Shown in pieces: positions 7,896 to 14,229 of a stretch of DNA of 56,646 nucleotides (positions within the stretch are counted from its first letter, which is position 1; every line of letters starts with the position of its first letter). The stretch is from DATHTK01 sp035463295 (GTDB taxonomy: Bacteria; Actinomycetota; Rubrobacteria; Rubrobacterales; Rubrobacteraceae): contig DATHTK010000069.1 in NCBI GenBank assembly GCA_035463295.1, positions 1 to 56,646 on the forward strand. The letters are read 5' to 3'. The notes beneath the pieces are model-generated. The model was not told where the DNA came from. It searched no databases and saw nothing but the letters and a program-made list of their open reading frames with translations. The position numbers and the translations under genes are program-made.

Positions 7896-10217
7896 ATGAG
7901 CGACGCAGCGAGTTCGGGGCGAAGCCGGCTTTCGGGCCTGAAGATCGCCGCTGGAGCATCTCTGGTGACCGTCGCGGCTCTGCTGGTCGCCTGCTACGTC
8001 GCCTCTTACGAACCCGGCCCGATCACGGGGTCTCTCACCGAAGTGGGGGAGGGCGTCGCCGCGCGTTCCTACGACGTAGGGGAGTTCGCGGTTACGCTCG
8101 AGACTCGACGCGACGACGATCCTTCGAACGACGTTTTGAGCGTCGCGCACCGCTCGCGCCCGGAACGCTCCCTGTGGAGCAGCGTCGCCGGAGAGAGCTT
8201 CGTCGCAGCCGCCCGGGGTGAGGAGAGGGTCCGGGAGTCCAGCGGGCACTTCTTTATCCAGGACGAGACAGAAGACCTCCATCCGGACCAGTCGATAGAG
8301 AGAGTCGAGAGGCGGGGAGACGGACTCGAAGTAGCGGGAAGGCTCATGAACGGTGCAGGTTCCACCGAGGGAATGCCCTACACGCTGACCTTCTCGCCCG
8401 TCGACGCGGGGCGGCTGCGCTTCGTGGTCGAGGTCGAGGAGCCCTACGACCGCGTCTATCTGACCTACGCTTCGTCGCCGGACGAGCGCTTCTTCGGTTT
8501 CGGGACGCAGTACACCCACTTCGACATGAAGGGGCACAAGGTCCCCGTCTTCATCCAGGAAGGGGGCATAGGGAGAGGGGAACAGCCGATCACGCTCGCT
8601 GCGGACTGGCAGGCCGACGCAGGGGGGAGCCCGTACACCAGCGGCGCCAGCGTACCGCACTACGTCACGAGCGAGATGCGCTCTCTCTTCCTGGAGAATT
8701 ACGAGTACTCGTCGTTCGACCTGCGGGAGGAGGACAGGGTCCAGGTCGAGGTGTTCTCATCGCGGATGGATGGCCAGATCCTGAGCGGAGAGACCCCGGC
8801 CGAACTCATAGAGCTCTACACAGAGTACTCGGGCAGGATGCGTCCCTTGCCGGAGTGGATCCTCGGCGGCGCCGTCGTCGGCTTGCAGGGGGGCACGGAT
8901 CAGGTCCTCGATGTATACGACGAGCTCGAAGCCCTTGGCACACCCGTCGCTGCACTCTGGCTGCAGGACTGGGTCGGACAGCGGGAGACGAGCTTCGGGA
9001 CGCAGCTGTGGTGGAACTGGGAGCTCGACGAAGACCACTATCGTGGCTGGGACCGGCTCCGCGAGCGGCTGGGGGGCGACGACGTGAGGCTCATGACCTA
9101 CATCGGCCCGTGGCTCGCGGACGCCGCGAAGAAGGAGAATCACCGCCGCAACCTCTTCGCGGAGGCGGCGAGAAAGGGTTACCTGGTAAAGAATCGGGAG
9201 GGTGAACCTTACAGGGTCAAGACCACCGACTTCTCGGCGGCCTTCGTGGACCTGACGAACCCGGAGGCGCGAGCCTGGATCAAGGACGTTGTAAAGGACG
9301 AGCTCGTCGGCAACGGCGCCTCGGGGTGGATGGCGGACTTCGGTGAGGGTCTCCCCTACGACGCCGTGCTGTACTCCGGCGCCGACCCTGAGAGCTACCA
9401 CAACCGCTACGCCGAGGAGTGGGCCGAAATCAACCGCGAAGCGATCCGGGAGGCGGGGCGAGGAGAGGATGTCGTCTTCTTCAACCGCTCCGGTTACACA
9501 CGGAGTCCCCGTTACAGCACGCTGTTCTGGCTCGGCGACCAACTAGTCGACTGGGATGAGCACGACGGCATCAAGAGCGCCGTGACGGGTCTGCTCTCGA
9601 GCGGACTCTCCGGCTACAGCCTGCAGCATTCGGATATCGGCGGCTACACGACAATAGACCACCCGCTGCTCAAATACCATCGCTCCAAAGAGCTTCTCAT
9701 GCGCTGGATCGAGCTCGGAGCCTTTACCGCTGTTTTCCGCACCCACGAGGGCAACAGGCCTGAGGTGAACCACCAGATCTACTCCGACGAGGAGACCCTC
9801 CGGCACTTCAGCCGTTTCGCCAGGGTCTACGCGGCCTGGAAGCCCTACAGGATGGAGCTCGTCGAAGAGGCCGCCGAGACCGGCCTCCCCGTCGTGCGGC
9901 ATCCGTTCGTGCACTATCCCGACGATCCCGAGGTGCTCGGCCTGGAGTATCAGTTCATGGTCGGCCCCAACCTGATGGTGGCGCCGGTTCTCGACCCCGG
10001 CAGAGAACAGGTTGAGGTATATCTTCCAGCGGGCAGGTGGGTGCACCTGTGGTCGGGCCGGGAGCACGGCTCCCTGGACAAGGGGGTCTACGAGACGGTG
10101 CGCGCTCCGATCGGCGAGCCCGCCGTTTTCTACAGAGAGGGCTCCGAGGCGGGCCTTCGTCTGAAGGAGGGTCTCGAACGCCGCGGGGTGCTCCGGGACG
10201 AGCGGCGATCGGGGTAG
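7896..10217 (+). CDS. Exported GH31 glycosidase, lipoprotein, close to sulfoquinovosidase (YihQ-like)
   Basis: 773 residues. An N-terminal hydrophobic stretch ends in the lipobox LVAC, so the enzyme should be a lipid-anchored extracellular protein. The catalytic part aligns closely with E. coli YihQ: GLQGG, LQDWVGQRETSFG, the nucleophile in WMADFGEGLP (Asp481), the acid/base in LGDQLVDW (Asp548; same 67-residue spacing as YihQ), HSDIGGYTT and FRTHEGNRP. Of the sulfoquinovose signature QQRWY, the two Gln (331, 357), Trp373 and the Tyr are kept, but the sulfonate-binding Arg is Gln370. It may therefore act on a related non-sulfonated alpha-glycoside or bind the sulfonate differently. The ATG at 7896 has only a weak ribosome site (GGGGA/TGGGA). 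Confidence 0.82.
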   Translation: MSDAASSGRSRLSGLKIAAGASLVTVAALLVACYVASYEPGPITGSLTEVGEGVAARSYDVGEFAVTLETRRDDDPSNDVLSVAHRSRPERSLWSSVAGESFVAAARGEERVRESSGHFFIQDETEDLHPDQSIERVERRGDGLEVAGRLMNGAGSTEGMPYTLTFSPVDAGRLRFVVEVEEPYDRVYLTYASSPDERFFGFGTQYTHFDMKGHKVPVFIQEGGIGRGEQPITLAADWQADAGGSPYTSGASVPHYVTSEMRSLFLENYEYSSFDLREEDRVQVEVFSSRMDGQILSGETPAELIELYTEYSGRMRPLPEWILGGAVVGLQGGTDQVLDVYDELEALGTPVAALWLQDWVGQRETSFGTQLWWNWELDEDHYRGWDRLRERLGGDDVRLMTYIGPWLADAAKKENHRRNLFAEAARKGYLVKNREGEPYRVKTTDFSAAFVDLTNPEARAWIKDVVKDELVGNGASGWMADFGEGLPYDAVLYSGADPESYHNRYAEEWAEINREAIREAGRGEDVVFFNRSGYTRSPRYSTLFWLGDQLVDWDEHDGIKSAVTGLLSSGLSGYSLQHSDIGGYTTIDHPLLKYHRSKELLMRWIELGAFTAVFRTHEGNRPEVNHQIYSDEETLRHFSRFARVYAAWKPYRMELVEEAAETGLPVVRHPFVHYPDDPEVLGLEYQFMVGPNLMVAPVLDPGREQVEVYLPAGRWVHLWSGREHGSLDKGVYETVRAPIGEPAVFYREGSEAGLRLKEGLERRGVLRDERRSG

Positions 10218-10220
10218 AAT
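10215..10220 (+). promoter_or_regulatory. -10 box TAGAAT before RidA-family gene
   Basis: TAGAAT overlaps the stop codon of the glycosidase gene. The predicted start site, about 10227, falls after the ATG at 10221 and supports the later ATG at 10257 as the real start. Confidence 0.45.
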
Positions 10221-10256
10221 ATGCGGAGAGATGCTCTTCTCCGTCCGGGGGACGCG

Positions 10257-10646
10257 ATGAGGCGTGAGAACGTTACCAGCGGCACCGTCTGGGAGAGCCT
10301 GGTAGGTTACTCCCGGGCGGTCCGCCGGGGCCCGTTCGTCTACGTCTCCGGCACCACCGCGACCGACGGGAGCGGCGGCTTCGTAGGGGTGGGCGACCCC
10401 CACGCGCAGACCGTCCAGGCGCTCAACAACATCCGGGTGGCGCTCCGGGCGGTCGGCGCGGACCTCCCCGACGTGGTGCGGACCAGGATCTACGTCGTCA
10501 ACATCGAAGACTGGGAGAAGATCGGGGAGGCCCACGGCGAGTGCTTCGGGAGGATTCGGCCCGCTACCACCATGGTCGAGGTGCGACGCCTGATCTCCCC
10601 GGAGATCCTCGTGGAGATCGAAGCCGACGCCTTCCTGGATCGGTAG
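10257..10646 (+). CDS. RidA/YjgF/UK114 family protein
   Basis: 129 residues from the ATG at 10257; an upstream in-frame ATG at 10221 is disfavoured because it sits inside the predicted promoter. Family features are GPFVYVSGTTATDGSG, QTVQALNNIRVALRAVGADLPDVV, RTRIYVVNIEDW and the C-terminal ILVEIEADAFL. The Arg that RidA enamine/imine deaminases use (in a PARS-like context) is replaced here in RPATTMVEV, so this is a Rid subgroup without proven deaminase chemistry. Soluble, probably trimeric. It lies 39 nt after the glycosidase gene but seems to have its own promoter. Confidence 0.82.
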   Translation: MRRENVTSGTVWESLVGYSRAVRRGPFVYVSGTTATDGSGGFVGVGDPHAQTVQALNNIRVALRAVGADLPDVVRTRIYVVNIEDWEKIGEAHGECFGRIRPATTMVEVRRLISPEILVEIEADAFLDR

Positions 10647-10698
10647 CCCGGGAGGTGAGACCGCCGCGAGGTCTGGGAGAGACCGTGATGGGACCGGC

Positions 10699-11802
10699 TC
10701 AGCCGATCTCCGAGGCGCGTCCTGCAGCCTCCTCAAGCGCCTGCAGGGCCGAGGCCTGGTCCATGCCGGTGCTCCTGAGGATGTCCACGGCCGCAGACCG
10801 GACCTGGCCGACGAGCACGCTGGTCGCTAGATCGTGCCTCTCACGGAGTAGCTGGGTGGCGCGATGGGCGGCCTCGAGAGCGTAGCGGCGGGCCTCTTCC
10901 GGCTCTCTCGAAGACTCAAGGTACACGGCCAGCTCCCTGACCGCCCGGGAGAGGTCCAGGACCGCCTCCGGCAGCAGCGCGGGCGCCGGCTCGCCGCGCC
11001 GGAGCATGTTCGCCGCTCCCCGCGCCAGAACCCTCGTGTTGATGACCGCGAGGTCTATCCTGGTGCCGGCGTTGGCGTAGAGCTCCAGGTGCCCGAGCGT
11101 TCTGCGGCGCGTCGGGGAGAGACGGGCGGTCTCATGGCCGGCCGCGAGCGCCTCGTAGAAGGCAACGACCTGCTCGTCGTCGATCCTGCGCGCCCGCACG
11201 AGCGCCCTCTCGGCCCTCTCCTGGTCGCCGTCCCGCAGGGCGGCGGCTATTTCCTCCAGCACCGCAACGAGCTCGTCGAAGATCGGGCGCGCCGCCCTCT
11301 CGACGAGGCGCTCGGGGTCTATGGGGAAGAGGTAGCTTACTGCGAGCGCCACGAGGCCGCCCACGAGCGCATCGAGGAAACGGTCGGGGGAGAAGACAGC
11401 GTCCGGAGGCTGTAAGACGACGACCAGAAGAGCCGAGATCGCTGCCTGATTGACGAGCAGCGTCCCTCCCCCGATAAAGACGGCCGCCGCCATCGCCAGC
11501 AGCACGACCACCCCGATCTGCACCGTCCCCGTCCCGATGAACAGCACAAGTATATCGGCCACCATCAGCCCGACGGCGACCCCGAAGACCAGCTCCACGG
11601 CACGACGCGTGCGCTGGCCGAGCGTCACGCTCAAGGCGATCACCGCAGCGATCGGGGCGAAGAACGGCGTCTCATGCCCCAGCACGATCACCGCCAGCAA
11701 GTACGCGATGCTCGCCGCTACCGCGGTCTGTACGACCGACCAGCCGCTCCCCCGGAGCCGGTCGATGCCCGCCGAGATGCCGCGCCGGATCCTGGATTGC
11801 AC
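10699..11802 (-). CDS. FUSC/aromatic acid exporter-like membrane protein
   Basis: 367 residues from the GTG at 11802, which has the site AGGAG 8 nt upstream; a TTG at 11835 would add 11 residues but has poor spacing. The N-terminal half has five to six membrane helices (VVQTAVAASIAYLLAVIVLG, PFFAPIAAVIALSVTLGQRT, GVVVLLAMAAAVFIGGG, VSYLFPIDPERLV). The C-terminal half is a helical, Arg/Glu-rich cytoplasmic domain. This is the FUSC/ArAE architecture linked to efflux of aromatic or organic acids. The transported compound is unknown. Confidence 0.78.
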   Translation of the reverse strand: MQSRIRRGISAGIDRLRGSGWSVVQTAVAASIAYLLAVIVLGHETPFFAPIAAVIALSVTLGQRTRRAVELVFGVAVGLMVADILVLFIGTGTVQIGVVVLLAMAAAVFIGGGTLLVNQAAISALLVVVLQPPDAVFSPDRFLDALVGGLVALAVSYLFPIDPERLVERAARPIFDELVAVLEEIAAALRDGDQERAERALVRARRIDDEQVVAFYEALAAGHETARLSPTRRRTLGHLELYANAGTRIDLAVINTRVLARGAANMLRRGEPAPALLPEAVLDLSRAVRELAVYLESSREPEEARRYALEAAHRATQLLRERHDLATSVLVGQVRSAAVDILRSTGMDQASALQALEEAAGRASEIG

Positions 11803-11919
11803 GCCTTCCGCTCCTCGCGAGCCCGTACCCCTCAATCCCTCGATACTATATACCTTTCTCCCTAGACCGGAGGTATCGCCTCAGTGCAACGCCAGCCCGG
11901 AGACCTCTTCTCCCAGGTA

Positions 11920-11937
11920 TGTAATTGCATCGTTACA
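11920..11937 (+). promoter_or_regulatory. Dyad TGTAA-N8-TTACA over the -35 of the arsR-type gene
   Basis: A perfect 5+5 inverted repeat. The right arm supplies a -35-like TTACAG (11933-11938) spaced 16 nt from TAGGAT (11955-11960), the probable -10 of the next gene. It may be an autoregulatory site. Confidence 0.4.
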
Positions 11938-11994
11938 GCGCTACACAGTAGTGGTAGGATATGGTAGTAATGTATCGAAGGTGGAGAAGGTAAG

Positions 11995-12348
11995 ATGCCA
12001 GAACATACGAAGAACCTGTCGGAGGCGGCTCTGGAGAAAGTTGCCGACCGTTTCAAGGCTCTCTCCGAGCCGACGAGGCTCACGCTCCTGTACTCCCTGA
12101 TGGACGGGGAGAAGACGGTCACCCAACTGGTCGAGGAGACCGGCGCCTCGCAGGCGAATGTCTCCAAGCATCTCGGCATGCTCTTTGACGCTGGCATTCT
12201 CGGGCGGCGCAAGCAGGGCACCAGCGCTTTCTACCGGATCACCGACGAGTCCGTCTTCGAGCTCTGCGACGTAGTGTGCGGCTCGATCCACGACCGCCTG
12301 GCCGCCGAACTCGACGGTTTCGCCGCGCTGCGCCGAGAGAGCCCCTGA
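11995..12348 (+). CDS. ArsR/SmtB-family transcriptional regulator
   Basis: 117 residues with the winged-helix pattern: FKALSEPTRLTLLYSLMDGE, VTQLVEETGASQANVSKHLG (recognition helix) and GILGRRKQGTSAFYRI (wing). Two cysteines lie four apart in the C-terminal helix (Cys91 and Cys95, in ELCDVVCGSI). Regulators of this class sense metals or, in the BigR/SqrR branch, persulfides through Cys pairs; here the Cys pair and the sulfur genes downstream suggest sulfide or persulfide sensing, as an inference. A good ribosome site (GGAGAAGG) precedes the ATG. It sits 179 nt before the soe leader ORF, so it is a likely local repressor of that unit. Confidence 0.86.
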   Translation: MPEHTKNLSEAALEKVADRFKALSEPTRLTLLYSLMDGEKTVTQLVEETGASQANVSKHLGMLFDAGILGRRKQGTSAFYRITDESVFELCDVVCGSIHDRLAAELDGFAALRRESP

Positions 12349-12473
12349 ACCTCGCCACTCACCCCCCCTCTACTACCTCTCTCTGATGCGACGGCCTTCT
12401 CCCCGCGTAGCTCTTCTGGACCCGATAGCCCACAGTTCGAAAACCGCCCCGGAGATTTCGTGCTCGAAGTGTC

Positions 12474-12503
12474 TTGTATATTCTAATATGAGCATATTAT
12501 AAT
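12474..12503 (+). promoter_or_regulatory. soe promoter with a 16-bp palindromic operator in its spacer
   Basis: TTGTAT (12474-12479) and TATAAT (12498-12503) are spaced 18 nt, one of the few two-box promoters visible. Between them and overlapping the -10 lies TAATATGAGCATATTA (12484-12499), a perfect 7+7 dyad around AG. This is where a repressor such as the ArsR protein encoded just upstream would bind. Confidence 0.65.
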
Positions 12504-12526
12504 ATTTCTGAAGAGGGCGAAGTCTA

Positions 12527-12622
12527 ATGAGGAGGAGTTCCGTGGAGGTTCGGGTAGGTGGAGGGTCGGGCGCCGGTCGTTTCACGCTGGCAACAAAGCG
12601 GCGAGTTGCGCTCCCTGGCTAA
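12527..12622 (+). CDS. 31-codon upstream ORF, probable translational coupling to soe genes
   Basis: ATG at 12527 (GAGGG 9 nt upstream), or an in-frame GTG at 12542 directly after GGAGGAG. It reads to TAA at 12620-12622, only 3 nt before the ATG of the next gene. The 31-residue product is basic and Gly-rich (VEVRVGGGSGAGRF near the middle), with no recognisable family. The following gene has no ribosome site of its own, so ribosomes finishing this ORF probably restart there. Conservation in relatives would show whether the peptide itself matters. Confidence 0.45.
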   Translation: MRRSSVEVRVGGGSGAGRFTLATKRRVALPG

Positions 12623-12625
12623 GCG

Positions 12626-14209
12626 ATGACCAGCTACGGCTTCATCATAGACAACCGCAAGTGCATCGGGTGTCACGCGTGCACGGTGGCGTGCAAGGCG
12701 GAGCACGACGTACCGGTGGGTGTCAACCGCACGTGGGTCAAGTACATAGAGAAGGGGACGTTTCCCGACACCGAGCGGGTGTTCCACGTAATGCGGTGCA
12801 ACCACTGCGAGGATGCGCCGTGTGTGGAGGCGTGTCCGGTCACGGCGCTATACGTTCGGGACGATGGGATCGTGGACTTCAACTGGGAGAGGTGCATCGG
12901 GTGCAACGCCTGTGTTCAGGCGTGTCCGTACGACGCGCTCTACACCGACCCCGCCACGAACACCACTGCCAAGTGCAACTACTGCAGCCACCGGGTAGAC
13001 GTAGGGCTAGAGCCGTCGTGCGTCAACGTCTGTCCGGAGCACGCGATCATAAGCGGCGACATGGACGATCCGACGACCGAGATCAGCCGCCTGCTCGCGC
13101 GCGAGAAGGTGACCGTGCGCAAGCAGGAGAAGGGAACCAGGCCGAAGCTCTTCTACATCGACGGTGACGAGGCCGCCCTCACCCCCGACGACGCCCCTCC
13201 CTCCTCCGACTACATGTGGAGCTATCAGGCACGAGGCGTCGGCCGTCACGCGCCGGGCGCTCACGGGCGGGGCAACGATGTTGCACGGGGCCTCGTGCCG
13301 CTCGGACGCAAGGGAGACGCAGGCGTGGACTCGCAGAGGCAGCCCGAGGGGGCGCGGCGGACCTACGACGAGCCGAGCAAGGGCATCGCTTGGGGCAAAG
13401 AGGTCCCCGGCTACGTGTGGACGAAGGCCATAGCGAGCGGGGCTGCGGCCATCCCGTTCCTGCTGGCGGGGCTTGGGGTGGTGGTTGCGGAGTCTGCGTT
13501 GTGGGTGGGTGCGATCCTCGGGCTCGTCTTTATGGCGGCGACGGGGGGTCTGCTGGTCCTGGACCTGGGCCGCCCGGACCGTTTCCACTACGTACTCTTG
13601 AGGCCCCAGTGGCGCAGTTGGCTCGTTCGCGGCGCCTACGTGATTACCGGTTTCGGTGGCGTTCTCGCGCTGTGGATGCTACTCGAGATTCTCGGCTTCA
13701 CGGCGGCCACGACCGTGCTGGCGTGGCCGCTGGTGACCTTGGGACTCGCGACGGCGGTGTATACGGCGTTTCTCTTCGCTCAGGCCAAGGGGCGGGACTT
13801 CTGGCAGAGTCCGGCGCTGCCGCTGCACATGCTGGTCCACGCGGTCGTCGGCGGGGCGGCGGCGCTCTACCTCGCTTCGCTCTTCGTCGGGGGACTTGAG
13901 CCCCTGAGGGAGGTTCTGAGGTGGACGCTCGGGGCGGGGGTGCTGGGGGCGCTGGTAGTGATGTGGGCCGAGCTAGGGACCCGGCATCCGACCCGGGACG
14001 CCGAGCGGGTGGCGAGGATGATCTACGCCGGAAGGTACAGGGGGCTCTTCTGGGGGGTGTGCGTGGGTCTCGGGTCACTGATACCCCTCGCGCTGGTGGC
14101 GCTGGGAGGCCCGCTCGCGGTCTCCGTCGCGGCGGTGCTGGCGCTGGTGGGGATGTTGGTGACGGAGCACGTATGGGTCGAGGCTCCGCAACTTATCCCG
14201 CTCGCTTAA
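12626..14209 (+). CDS. Fused ferredoxin (PsrB/SoeB-type) and NrfD/PsrC-type membrane subunit
   Basis: 527 residues. Residues 1-185 hold four 4Fe-4S motifs: Cys13/16/19/23, 58/61/66/70, 90/93/96/100 and 117/120/132/136. A ~60-residue low-complexity linker follows. Residues ~245-527 are an NrfD/PsrC-type integral membrane domain with about eight helices (for example AAAIPFLLAGLGVVV, GLLVLDLGRPDRFHYVLLR). In most organisms these are two proteins. The subunit carries electrons between the molybdoenzyme encoded next and the quinone pool. No Tat signal is present, so the Fe-S part faces the cytoplasm, as in SoeABC sulfite dehydrogenase. The start lacks a ribosome site and is reached through the upstream ORF. 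Confidence 0.85.
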   Translation: MTSYGFIIDNRKCIGCHACTVACKAEHDVPVGVNRTWVKYIEKGTFPDTERVFHVMRCNHCEDAPCVEACPVTALYVRDDGIVDFNWERCIGCNACVQACPYDALYTDPATNTTAKCNYCSHRVDVGLEPSCVNVCPEHAIISGDMDDPTTEISRLLAREKVTVRKQEKGTRPKLFYIDGDEAALTPDDAPPSSDYMWSYQARGVGRHAPGAHGRGNDVARGLVPLGRKGDAGVDSQRQPEGARRTYDEPSKGIAWGKEVPGYVWTKAIASGAAAIPFLLAGLGVVVAESALWVGAILGLVFMAATGGLLVLDLGRPDRFHYVLLRPQWRSWLVRGAYVITGFGGVLALWMLLEILGFTAATTVLAWPLVTLGLATAVYTAFLFAQAKGRDFWQSPALPLHMLVHAVVGGAAALYLASLFVGGLEPLREVLRWTLGAGVLGALVVMWAELGTRHPTRDAERVARMIYAGRYRGLFWGVCVGLGSLIPLALVALGGPLAVSVAAVLALVGMLVTEHVWVEAPQLIPLA

Positions 14210-14229
14210 TGGAAGGAGCGTAGAGAGAG

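Noticed and set aside
12661..13167. 168-codon plus-strand ORF inside the Fe-S/NrfD gene
   Set aside because: A frame-shifted copy of the Cys-rich coding sequence with no family likeness.
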